Of a stretch of 64,000 nt of DNA, positions 1 to 8,970 are shown one piece after another (position 1 is the stretch's first letter; the number at the start of each line of letters is the position of its first letter). The DNA is from Coix lacryma-jobi var. lacryma-jobi. Taxonomy: Eukaryota; Streptophyta; Magnoliopsida; Poales; Poaceae. The stretch spans positions 110,874,660 to 110,938,659 of the forward strand of contig CM019824.1 of the NCBI GenBank assembly GCA_009763385.1. Reading direction: 5' to 3'. The notes beneath the pieces were generated by a model that searched no databases, was not told where the DNA came from, and saw only the letters and a program-made list of their open reading frames with translations. The position numbers and the translations under genes were made by a program.

Positions 1-138
1 TCTCATTGCTCTATGTGCTATTTCGTGAGGCCCTCTGTGCGCTCCGCACATTCTGGCATGCATTTCTTCGAGTAGCTGGATGCCTTCGCGTTTGCTTATG
101 CATTTTAGAAGAGGAGTTGTTATCCCGTTTTTGAAAAA
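1..138 (-). pseudogene. Integrase zinc-binding start, partial
   Basis: Downstream of the second RNase H, in the same frame and after a TAG at 139-141, the minus strand encodes a stretch containing LLEEMHARMCGAHRGP. This resembles the beginning of the integrase H2C2 zinc-binding domain of Tat elements (HAR-x-CGAH). The window ends before the cysteines and the DDE core. Assignment rests on the position in the element and on this short motif. Confidence 0.6.
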
Positions 139-735
139 CTACTCTCCGATGATTGAGTAACCTTTCGCTCTGCTGGCCATTCTTTCTGCATCCTTCCTAG
201 ACTCTGGCTCGTATGTCCCGGCTAGATAGGCGAATATCTGCGACCTCCAGTCATCACTGATGATAGCGTGTACCGAACTTGGATGATCTTCCTCCTCTTT
301 TACGGCTTTGGCCGAAAGGACTTGGTAGAACACGTCTGGTGGTAAAGACAGATTTTGCGCTGCGGCTTTGGCGAGTTCGTCTGCCTCTGTGTTTTCGGCC
401 CTTGGAATGTGACGTAAGGTGAAACCAGTGAAATACTTCTCCATTCTTCTGATTGCTGCCAGATACTTGGCTAGCTCTGGTTCTCTTGCTGTAAAATCCT
501 TTTCGGCGTGACCAACAACGACTTGGGAATCTGACTTGACTATGCATCTTCTCGCTCCGATTGCTCGGAGCTTTCGTAACCCCAACAGCACGGCTTCATA
601 TTCGGCGGTGTTGTTAGTTGTGAGGAATTGCAGCCTTGCGGCAAACCTGACCTTCGGTCCTCTTGGTGGTGTCAGGATCGCCGAGATACCGGCTCCAGCC
701 ATTCCCCATGCGCCATCACAATTTACTGTCCACAC
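139..735 (-). pseudogene. Second (archaeal-type) RNase H domain of Tat gag-pol
   Basis: This is an open stretch of about 198 codons with the RNase H fold motifs in order: CDGAWG (first Asp, near 715), NTAEYEA (Glu), KSDSQ (Asp), and HIPRAENTEADELAK (final acidic residue and helix). RNase H removes the RNA strand of the RNA:DNA hybrid during reverse transcription. In Tat elements this domain is an extra copy after the RT-linked RNase H. The domain itself reads without a break, but it is bounded by in-frame TAG codons at 139-141 and 778-780, so it is a fragment of a dead polyprotein. The ATG at its upper end is internal, not a real start. Confidence 0.88.
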
Positions 736-1132
736 GGGCTCCTCAAATTCGAGAGCTGTGTCGAAAGCGGCGGGAGTCTAGTCTGCTATGAAATCCGCCA
801 ACGCCTGTGACTTGATTGCGGACCGATGTTGGAAATCGATCACGTATTCGTTTAGCTCCATCGCCCACTTGCCAATTCGACCGATAGCTTCGCTGTTGCG
901 GAACAAGGCTTGCAATGGCTGAGCCCATAGGACTATGATGTGGTGAGACTAAAAGTAGTGCTTTAGCTTTCTAGAAGCCATTACCACTGTATAAGCTATC
1001 TTCTCTAGCTCTGAGTAATTGAGTTTTGCTCCCGAAAGAGCCTCGGAGACAAAGTAGATCGGGAACTGCGTCATCTTGTTTTCGTGTTCCTTTTCTTCCA
1101 CCAGTACTGCGCTTACGGTGGTGTGAGATCAT
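736..1132 (-). pseudogene. RT-linked RNase H (connection domain) remnant
   Basis: The minus-strand frame continues from RT into a stretch with the RT-RNase H signature: SAVLVEEKEHENK, the EALSGAKLNYSELEKIAY segment, and then HHIIVL...QPLQALFRNSEAIGRIGKWAMELNEY and ALADFIAD. This is the standard RNase H of gypsy RT. Three in-frame stops interrupt it (TGA at 1129-1131, TAG at 949-951, TAG at 778-780). It is the single-copy part just outside the 2,916-bp duplication, whose distal edge is at 1133. Confidence 0.8.
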
Positions 1133-2385
1133 GCTAGATACAACAAGAGCGTCGCTTCTGGCGATGGTCTAGATAACGTGGTTAGCTTCGTCAGGTACTC
1201 CTTTAGCTGCTGGAAAGCCTGCCACTGTTGTTCCCCCCAATCAAAAGGGTCGAAGCTACGCAGGGTTCTAAAAAAAGGCAGCCCTTTTTCGGCGGACCTT
1301 GCAATAAATCTGTTTAAAGAAGTCAGTCTTCCTGTCAATTTCTGAACTTGCTTTCGGCTTTAGGGCGGTTGCATGTTAATGATTGCCGCTATTTTGTCGG
1401 GATTGGCCTCAATTCCCCTTGCCGATACCAGGCAACCAAGGAGCTTGCCTTTCTTGATGCCGAAAATGCACTTGTCAGGGTTTAGCTTCAAGCCGCTTTT
1501 TCGGAGGTTGCCGAAAGTCTCGAGTAAGTCTTCCTGATGGTCTTCTTGCCTATCACTCTTGACCACTATATCATCAACATAAGCCAACAAGTTCTTCTTT
1601 TGCTTCTGGCTTTCGAAAACCTTGTCGGTCATCCGCGAGAATGTCGGGCCTGCGTTCCGCAACCCTTCCGGCATCCGTCGATAGCAAAATGTGCCTGTTG
1701 GGGTGATGAAACTAGTTTTTTCCTCATCGTCGGGATGGAGCCATATCTGGTGATAGCCTAAAAAACAATCTAGCAAACTCATTATTTCACAGCCGGCTGC
1801 TATATCGACTAGTTTGTCGATGCGAGGCAAAGGATACGGGTCCTTCGGGCAGCATTTGTTGAGGTCGGTGAAATCGACGCACATTCACCACTTTCCATTT
1901 TTCTTTTTCACCAGGACAACATTCGCCAGCCATTCGGGGTACTGAACTGGTCGGATTACTCCCGCGTCGAGTAACCGCTGCACTTCGGCTTTTGCCGCGT
2001 CTGCCCTTTCGTTTGACATCTTTCTTAGTTTTTGCTTTCTGGGCTTGGCGCCGCTTGCGACGTTCAAACTGTGCTGGGCGAGATCTCTGCTGACTCCTTG
2101 CAAATCGTTTGCTGACCAAGCGAAAATGTCATCGTTGTTCGCGAGGAAGGATGCCAAAGCGTTCCTTTCTTCTTCCAGCATGCTTGACCCGATGTGCACA
2201 GTTCTTTCGGGCCTGGAAACCATGAGTGGGATCCTTATCGTCTCCTCAGCTGCCCTGACCTTGTATTCTGATGAGCTAACGATAGTGTGCTCTTCGGTGA
2301 TTGCTTGCATTTCGTCTTTATTTTCTACCTCATTTATGAGGCTATAGCCTGGGGTTGGTCTTCCCTCAATTCTCCTAGAGGCTTG
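1133..2385 (-). pseudogene. Reverse transcriptase, copy 1 (Tat element)
   Basis: From high to low coordinates, the frame shows the RT entry region (VQRLLDAGVIRPVQYPEWLANVVLVKKK), then VDFTDLNKCCPKDPYPLPRID, SLLDCFLGYHQI, TFCYRRMPEGLRNAGPTFSRM, and the catalytic YVDD (LLAYVDDIVVKS), followed by KCIFGIKKGKLLG and the thumb. RT copies element RNA into DNA in the virus-like particle. In-frame stops at 1885-1887 (TGA, where the family has Arg after KW) and 1360-1362 (TAA) kill it. One catalytic-neighbourhood change is LDCFLGYHQI, where copy 2 keeps the usual FSGYHQI. It continues into the RNase H remnant at 736-1132. Confidence 0.92.
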
Positions 2386-3648
2386 CTAATCTCCATGTAC
2401 AGTGATAATGCCAAAAGGAGATGGCATCTTCATGCACAAATAACTTTGCTTGATGACGACGTTAAACTTGTTGGTGAAACCTCTGCCGAAAATGGCGGTG
2501 TATGGGTAATCCATGTTCACTATATCGAATGTCACCATTTCGGTGCGTACTCTTTCTTCCTCGGTGAAAGACACCGGGATTTGTTTCTTGCCGATAGCGT
2601 CGATCTTTCTTCCTCCAAATCCATACAAGGAATTGCCGGCAGGGTCCAAACTGCGCCTGTCCATTCCCATTGCTTCGAAAGCCTTGGTGAACAAAATGTC
2701 TGCTGAGCTTCCGGTGTCAATCAAGATGTTATGCAAGGTGAAACCGGCCACATTTGCCGTGGCAACGAAAGCGTCGCAATGCGGAAAGTCGCGAACTTTG
2801 AAATCTGACTCATCGAAACATATCGGCGCTAGTGACCAAGCTGGCCTGTTTAGCGGAAGCCTTGGCGATACCGTCTGGACTCTTCGATGATAGTCCTTTC
2901 TCGCCCTTTTACTTTCGTGCTCCAGGTTGGATCCGCCCGTGATGGCGAAAATGTGGCCTCCTGACGGGAGGATGTTGTTGATTGCGCTGGTTTCGTTTTC
3001 TATATCCTGCCCCTGCTGGTAGCTGGGTTGTGCTTGCTGCCCCTGGGGTTGGGCTTGAGCCGGAAGCGCTGGTGGCGGTGTTGGCTGGCGTTGGTAGTGC
3101 GTGGGTGACGAAACTGCCACCGACTGGGGCGCAAAGACCAGGAACTGGTACCCCTGATATGCCGGATTGTACCAATGTAAATTCTGGGGAGGCATGTACT
3201 GCAGGGGATGCATAGGCGTGCTCGCGTAGTTGCCGTACGCTACTGCCCCTGCTGCCGGGTCTTGCGAATTGTGAAGAACATGCTTGGAGCTTTCGGCAGA
3301 AGCTAATGCTTGATCCTTGTCTTTTAGCTCTTTCGCCATCTTGCTATATTTACAATCTCGAGTGGTGTGGCCAAAATTGCCGTCGCAGACGACGCAATAC
3401 GGAGGCCTGGCTCCTCTTCCGCGGCCTCTACCATCTCGACCGCCACGTGCTGTCCTTCCACCACGTCCTCCGCGAAAAGATTGATCAAAACCCCTTTGCG
3501 GCTGGAAGTTGGTCATATTCGGCCTCTCCATGCCCATCTCTGGTTGCGCTGGTTCTTCCTGCAAAGTGTTGATTGACCGGTAGGGTCTAACCATTCTTTG
3601 ATTCGGCACTGGCGGTGGTCGACTTGCTTTCGCCACTTTCCTTTGCGT
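2386..3648 (-). pseudogene. gag 3' half and protease, copy 1
   Basis: The open frame runs from after a TAG at 3649-3651 to a TAG at 2386-2388. It begins with the Gly/Arg-rich gag segment (GGRGGRTARGGRDGRGRG), then a zinc-knuckle-like CVVCDGNFGHTTRDC (CX2CX5HX4C, one residue longer than the usual CX2CX4HX4C), a Pro/Gln-rich linker, and the aspartic protease around LIDTGSSADILF (DTG active site) with the later SLYGFGGRKID segment. Protease cleaves the gag-pol polyprotein. This copy keeps the linker open where copy 2 has two stops. The apparent ATG near 3636 is internal to gag. Confidence 0.88.
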
Positions 3649-4800
3649 CTAGCGAGCGGCTTTGCACCGCCGAAAGTCATCATCCGACCTTGCGTATGAG
3701 TTCATCACATCGAACAGTTCCTTGACAGTTTTCGGCGGTTCTCTGGACAAGTGAGCGGCACACTGTCCGGTTCCCAAGCCCTCGGTGGCTGCTGCAATCA
3801 CCGCGGCTTCCGGCACATTCAGAGCCTGAGCTTTCAGCTGGATGAAGCGTTTGAGGTACTCGGACAAAGGTTCGTCGTCTTGCTGGGTGCAATTCATGAG
3901 GTCTCGCGTGGTTTTGACATCCGACCGGAATCCTTGGAAAGTGGCGAGCAATTCGGCCTTCAACTGAGCCCACGAATAGATGGATAATGGCCTGAGCGTG
4001 GTGTACCAATCGTGAGCCACGTCTTCGACTGCAAGAATGAGCAATTTCGCCAGATACAACAAGAGCGTCGCTTCCGGCGATGGTCTAGATAATGTGGTTA
4101 GCTTCGTCAGGTACTCCTTTAGCTGCTGGAAAGCCTGCCGCTGTTGTTCCCCCCAATCAAAAGGGTCAGAGCTACGCAGGGTTCTGAAAAAAGGCAGCCC
4201 TTTTTCGGCGGACCTTGCAATAAATCTGTTTAAAGAAGCCAGTCTTCCTGTCAATTTCTGAACTTGCTTTCGGCTTGAGGGCGGTTGCATGTTAATGATT
4301 GCCGCTATTTTGTCGGGATTGGCCTCAATTCCCCTTGCCGATACCAGGCAACCAAGGAGCTTGCCTTTCTTGATGCCGAAAATGCACTTGTCAGGGTTTA
4401 GCTTCAAGCCGCTTTTTCGGAGGTTGCCGAAAGTCTCGAGTAAGTCTTCCTGATGGTCTTCTTGCCTATCACTCTTGACCACTATATCGTCAACATAAGC
4501 CAACAAGTTCTTCTTTTGCTTCTGGCTTTCGAAAACCTTGTCGGTCATCCGCGAGAATGTCGGGCCTGCGTTCCGCAACCCTTCCGGCATCCGCCGATAG
4601 CAAAATGTGCCTGTTGGGGTGATGAAACTAGTTTTTTCCTCATCGTCGGGATGGAGCCATATCTGGTGATAGCCTGAAAAACAATCTAGCAAACTCATTA
4701 TTTCACAGCCGGCTGCTATATCGACTAGTTTGTCGATGCGAGGCAAAGGATACGGGTCCTTCGGGCAGCATTTGTTGAGGTCGGTGAAATCGACGCACAT
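3649..4800 (-). pseudogene. RT fused in frame to mid-gag across the duplication junction
   Basis: This 383-codon open frame starts in RT (VDFTDLNK, FSGYHQI, YVDD) and at 4049-4053 switches without a frame change into gag (LLILAVEDVAHDWYTTLRPL, then QLKAELLATFQGF and the PLSEYLKRFIQLKAQALNVPE segment of the retrotrans_gag domain). It ends at TAG 3649-3651. The RT-to-gag order is a direct product of the tandem duplication. No known element is organised this way, so I treat it as a by-product and not as a functional fusion. Confidence 0.9.
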
Positions 4801-5301
4801 TCACCACTTTCCATTTTTCTTTTTCACCAGGACAACATTCGCCAGCCATTCGGGGTACTGAACTGGTCGGATTACTCCCGCGTCGAGTAACCGCTGCACT
4901 TCGGCTTTTGCCGCATCTGCCCTTTCGTTTGACATCTTTCTTAGTTTTTGCTTTCTGGGCTTGGCGCCGCTTGCGACGTTCAAACTGTGCTGGGCGAGAT
5001 CTCTGCTGACTCCTTGCAAATCGTTTGCTGACCAAGCGAAAATGTCATCGTTGTTCGCGAGGAGGGATGCCAAAGCGTTCCTTTCTTCTTCCGGCATGCT
5101 TGACCCGATGTGCACAGTTCTTTCGGGCCTGGAAACCATGAGTGGGATCCTTATCGTCTCCTCAGCTGCCCTGACCTTGTATTCCGACGAGCTAACGATA
5201 GTGTGCTCTTCGGTGATTGCTTGCATTTTGTCTTTATTTGCTACCTCATTTATGAGGCTATAGCCTGGGGTTGGTCTTCCCTCAATTCTCCTAGAGGCTT
5301 G
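4801..5301 (-). pseudogene. RT amino-terminal part, copy 2
   Basis: This is the RT entry segment of unit 2 in the polyprotein frame, ending at the shared TGA 4801-4803 before VDFTDLNK. It contains DIFAWSANDLQGVSRDLAQH, the linker-to-RT boundary typical of gypsy pol, and VIRPVQYPEWLANVVLVKKK. The upstream stretch 5227-5301 is open down to the shared TAG 5302-5304. Together with 3649-4800 it makes up the second RT. Confidence 0.88.
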
Positions 5302-6060
5302 CTAATCTCCATGTACAGTGATAATGCCAAAAGGAGATGGCATCTTCATGCACAAATAACTTTGCTTGATGACGACGTTAAACTTGTTGGTGAAACCTCT
5401 GCCGAAAAAGGCGGTGTATGGGTAATCCATGTTCACTATATCGAATGTCACCATTTCGGTGCGTACTCTTTCTTCCTCGGCGAAAGACACCGGGATTTGT
5501 TTCTTGCCGATAGCGTCGATCTTTCTTCCTCCAAATCCATACAAGGAATTGTCGGCAGGGTCCAAACTGCGCCTGTCCATTCCCATCGCTTCGAAAGCCT
5601 TGGTGAACAAAATGTCTGCTGAGCTTCCGGTGTCAATCAAGATGTTATGCAAGGTGAAACCGGCCACATTTGCCGTGGCGACGAAAGCGTCGCAATGCGG
5701 AAAGTCGCGAACTTTTAAATCTGACTCATCGAAACATATCGGCGCTAGTGACCAAGCTGGCCTGTTCAGCGGAAGCCTTGGCGATACCGTCTGGACTCTT
5801 CGATGATAGTCCTTTCTCGCCCTTTTACTTTCGTGCTCCAGGTTGGATCCGCCCGTGATGGAGAAAATGTGGCCTCTTGACGGGAGGATGTTGTTGATTG
5901 CGCTGGTTTAATTTTCTATATCCTGCCCCTGCTGGTAGCTGGGTTGTGCTTGCTGCCCCTGGGGTTGGGCTTGAGCCGGAAGCGCTGGTGGCGGTGTTGG
6001 CTGGCGCTGGTAGTGCGTGGGTGACGAAACTGCCACCGACTGGGGCGCAAAGACCAGGAA
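5302..6060 (-). pseudogene. Gag-protease linker and aspartic protease, copy 2
   Basis: The protease core is intact in sequence (LIDTGSSADILF, SLYGFGGRKID, FDIVNMDYPYTAFFGRGF) and ends at the shared TAG 5302-5304. Upstream, the Pro/Gln-rich linker carries a TAA near 5909, where copy 1 has GAA, and a TAG at 6061-6063, where copy 1 has CAG. Translation from gag could therefore not reach this protease. Confidence 0.85.
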
Positions 6061-7677
6061 CTAGTACCCCTGATATGCCGGATTGTACCAATGTAAATTC
6101 TGGGGAGGCATGTACTGCAGGGGATGCATAGGCGTGCTCGCGTAGTTGCCGTACGCTACTGCCCCTGCTGCCGGGTCTTGCGAATTGTGAAAAACATGCT
6201 TGGAGCTTTCGGCAGAAGCTAATGCTTGATCCTTGTCTTTTAGCTCTTTCACCATCTTGCTATATTTACAATCTCGAGTGGTGTGGCCAAAATTGCCGTC
6301 GCAGATGACGCAATACGGAGGCCTGGCTCCTCTTCTGCGGCCTCTACCATCTCGACCACCACGTGTTGTCCTTCCACCACGTCCTCCGCGAAAAGATTGA
6401 TCAAAACCCCTTTGCGGCTGGAAGTTGGTCATATTCGGCCTCTCCATGCCCATCTCTGGTTGCGCTGGTTCTTCCTGCAAAGTGTTGATTGACCGGTAGG
6501 GTCTAACCATTCTTTGATTCGGCACTGGCGGTGGTCGACTTGCTTTCGCCACTTTCCTTTGCGTCAAGCGAGCGGCTTTGCGCCGCTGAAAGTCATCATC
6601 CGACCTTGCGTATGAGTTCATCACATCGAACAGTTCCTTGACAGTTTTCGGCGGTTCTCTAGACAAGTGAGCGGCACACTGTCCGGTTCCCAAGCCCTCG
6701 GTGGCTGCTGCAATCACCGTGGCTTCCGGCACATTCAGAGCCTGAGCTTTCAGCTGGATGAAGCGTTTGAGGTACTCGGACAAAGGTTCGTCGTCTTGCT
6801 GGGTGCAATTCATGAGGTCTCGCGTGGTTTTGACATCCGACCAGAATCCTTGGAAAGTGGCGAGCAATTCGGCCTTCAACTGAGCCCACGAATAGATGGA
6901 TAATGGCTTGAGCGTGGTGTACCAATCGTGAGCCACGTCTTCGACTACCAGAATGAGCAATTTCGCTAGGGCCTGATTGTCCCCGCCTGCCGAAAACACG
7001 GCTGTCTCGTAGCTCGCTAAGAATTTGTGCGGATTCGCCTTGCTGTCGAAAGTCGGAATGCGAGGCTTGTAGTTGAGCGGCCACGGATGAGCTTGTAATT
7101 CTCTTGACAGTGGTGAGGTTTCGTCGATTGCGTTGTCGAAAACTGGTGGCTGCTCTCGCCTTGGCTCGAACACATTTTCTTGAATTATTGGGATCGGGCC
7201 TCCTCCAGCCTTTCGCAGTTCCTAAATCTCCTTTTCCAGCTGCCTCTTCTGCGCCTCCGCCTGACGAAAGGCGTTGCGAGTTTCATCCTCCCTTGCTTTT
7301 GCCACGAGCTGCCGCTGCAACTGATCTCTTTGCTGAATCAACCTTTTGATTTCTTCTTGCTGCTCTGTCAGCATTCTGATTGCTTGAGCATGCCTGGTAG
7401 CTTCGGCATCGTCGTCGTCTTCGTCGTCGGGCTCATCTTGGACGTCCCCTTCCGGCGTGCCATCTCTGCCGAAAGGCAGTGGGTCATGGCTTGAGGTCGC
7501 TGTCGGCGGTATCTGGATTTCGGTCGGTAGCGTGCCACCGAAAGCTTGGGTGTTTTGGGATGCATTCGGTGGTATTTGTGTAGCTAAGACGGATGCCGCG
7601 AGTGTGCCTTGGCCATCCTTATTCGTGGCAACCGTTTCGTGATTGTCGACTGTCTTCGGTGCCTTCCTCGGTGGCAT
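6061..7677 (-). pseudogene. gag, full 5' part (Tat element)
   Basis: The likely start is the ATG at 7675-7677 (MPPRKAPKTVDN), 17 bp after the PBS. The N-terminal part is acidic (DEPDDEDDDDAEATRH) and then a Gln/Arg-rich predicted coiled coil (LTEQQEEIKRLIQQRDQLQRQ). After a TAG at 7222-7224, the same frame continues with the capsid-like retrotrans_gag region (TFDSKANPHKFLASYETAV, AHDWYTTLKPLSIYSW, LSEYLKRFIQLKAQALNVPE), the Gly/Arg-rich box and the knuckle CVICDGNFGHTTRDC. Gag forms the virus-like particle. Both stops (7222, 6061) are one step from CAG. The region up to 6965 is single-copy; below that it is duplicated. Confidence 0.9.
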
Positions 7678-7694
7678 GGTAAGCTCGGGCGACC

Positions 7695-7710
7695 CCCACG
7701 GTGGGCGCCA
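7695..7710 (-). other. Primer binding site (element 1)
   Basis: Minus strand TGGCGCCCACCGTGGG lies one base inside the LTR end. TGGCGCC-type sites are common in Tat/Athila elements, where a tRNA 3' end primes minus-strand DNA synthesis. I did not match it to a specific tRNA. Confidence 0.82.
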
Positions 7711-7711
7711 A

Positions 7712-8421
7712 TGTTGTTTCGGGTCCAATGCCCCAAAACAGCGGGTTGTCGCACGAACAAAAGCACGACGCGAAAGCGGAAAACGAACGGGAAAGTAGGG
7801 AAATGGTTGAAGTGAACAGTGTTCTCCCCCCCTCCGTGGGGGGCAGGGAGCCCTTTTATATTAATCTCAAACTGTTTGAAAGTACAAAGATGCCCTTCCA
7901 ACCACTCTGCCATAATTACAAAAAGGCCCTCTCCTAGTCTGCCTTGCGGCTTCTCTGGCTTTCTGGTCCCATGGGGCACCACCGTAATTACGCGCGGGAG
8001 CGAAGCAACCCGCGTGCCCTTCCTTCTGACCTGCGGGCCCCCTCCGCGCCATCGTCCGGAGAACCCTGCGAAAGGAAAGCACGCGGCCATAGACCGAAAG
8101 GAAGAAACGCAAGTCTGCCGCAAACATTCGGCTTTCGCTCGAAAGCCCAAATGGCGCGAGCGCCTTGAGGCTCGCCGTGCTTTCGCGCGAAAGCGGGTCC
8201 TTCGAGGCCTCCTCCCAGCTAGTCCTCCTTGCGGACCTCTTATATTCGCGCGAAAGGCGCACGAGTCCGCCTTCCGCGCCGAGCTTGTTCGCACGAAAGC
8301 CGGACCCGCGAGACCGCTAGCTGGCAGCTTTCACCTTCGCGGTTGTGTGGCTTTCGGCTTAGGTGGCGAAAACTCCGCTAGGCGAAAACAGGTAGCTCAC
8401 GTCCGGGCTACCGCCCCAACA
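7712..8421 (-). repeat. 5' LTR of element 1 (710 bp)
   Basis: The minus strand begins TGTTGGGGCGG at 8421 and ends CAACA at 7712, a 5-bp terminal inverted repeat (TGTTG/CAACA). A TATA box, TATAAAAGGG on the minus strand, lies at about 7853-7862 and places U3 at 8421 to about 7860. U3 is GC-rich and full of short palindromes of the form TTCGCGCGAA and CTTTCG/CGAAAG (8130-8300). The partner LTR is outside the window. The right edge cuts the LTR of element 2; the first five bases of the flank are CCACG (8422-8426), the expected target site. Confidence 0.88.
7853..7862 (-). promoter_or_regulatory. TATA box in LTR of element 1
   Basis: TATAAAAGGG on the minus strand, followed downstream by about 140 bp of R/U5 to the LTR end. 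This matches the usual LTR promoter layout. Confidence 0.65.
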
Positions 8422-8944
8422 CCACGGAATAGTTGTGGTAGCCCCAGGGGGTGACAGCTCTGTTAGGCCTTCGTAGTCCACCACGTTCGGATTGATGTTT
8501 CATAGAGCTTTTGGCAGCCTTCTCCCAACTACCTTTTTCCCAGTCTTCTTCGAGAGTTGGTAAGGACCTGCTGCTCCAAAGTGCCAATGTTTATAACTGC
8601 TATATCTTTTCATCTTTGTTACTTTAGAACCCAAGTAATAGAGAAGTACGTAGGAACCTTGATCTCTCCCGTTGTCCTCCCATTATAGTTGTCTATACAT
8701 TTATCATTGAATTCTCTTTGATGTACTTTCATTATCATATCATATATCATTTACCCCTGCTTTAGTCTATTTAGTACTCTGAGTTAGTAGATGCGTGATA
8801 GTGAGTTATCAGATTCTTGACCCTAGCTTCCCTGTGGTAAAATATAAATAATGATCCTGGAATACTCCCGGTAAAATGCTACAATGATGTTTTGTGCGCT
8901 TGCGGAAACTTTCATATTCTTATTTGCGTTAACAAACGTCAACA
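8422..8944 (+). repeat. 5' LTR of element 2, 3' portion only
   Basis: Near-identical to 13350-13870, differing by a few substitutions and single-base indels (for example CCCAGGGGG versus CCCAGGGG). It starts abruptly at the element 1 insertion point; the missing start lies left of the window. It ends CGTCAACA, 8 bp before the PBS. Confidence 0.9.
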
Positions 8945-8952
8945 AGCATTTT

Positions 8953-8970
8953 TGGCGCCATTGCCGGGGA
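8953..8970 (+). other. Primer binding site (element 2)
   Basis: TGGCGCCATTGCCGGGGA lies 8 bp after the LTR end. It is very close to the TGGCGCC(G)TTGCCGGGGA site described for Athila-type elements (from memory of the family, not searched). Confidence 0.85.

Larger units (their letters stand above)
1133..4048 (-). repeat. Tandem duplication, unit 1 (2,916 bp)
   Basis: This unit covers RT, protease and most of gag, and is repeated at 4049-6964. Matching landmarks are all exactly 2,916 bp apart (1884/4800, 2310/5226, 3649/6565, 3751/6667), so there are only substitutions and no net indels. The breakpoints share GCTAG (1133-1137 and 6965-6969); the junction reads GCCAG at 4049-4053. 2,916 is 972 codons, so the frame is kept across the junction, and RT runs directly into the middle of gag. 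Confidence 0.95.
4049..6964 (-). repeat. Tandem duplication, unit 2 (2,916 bp)
   Basis: This is the second copy of the gag-protease-RT block, continuous with the single-copy upstream part of gag at 6965-7677. It is nearly identical to 1133-4048. Differences include private stops in each copy: TAG at 3649-3651 only in unit 1, TAG at 6061-6063 only in unit 2, and TAA at 1360-1362 only in unit 1. Stops shared by both units (TGA at 1885-1887 and 4801-4803; TAG at 2386-2388 and 5302-5304) must be older than the duplication. Confidence 0.95.
1..8421 (-). mobile_element. Ty3/gypsy retrotransposon, Tat lineage (element 1, 5' part)
   Basis: Read on the minus strand, the order is LTR (8421-7712), PBS (7710-7695), gag, protease, RT, RNase H, a second RNase H, then the start of integrase at the window edge. 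The second, archaeal-type RNase H after the normal RT-linked one is the hallmark of the Tat lineage. All coding pieces share one reading frame, so this was a single gag-pol polyprotein; it is now broken by stops. The 5' LTR abuts 8422, in the middle of the LTR of element 2, so this is an insertion into element 2. Integrase and the other LTR lie beyond position 1. A 2,916-bp internal tandem duplication makes the copy abnormal. Confidence 0.93.

Noticed and set aside
3649..4800. A novel functional RT-gag fusion protein
   Set aside because: The order is fully explained by the 2,916-bp tandem duplication, and older shared stops show that the element was already inactive.
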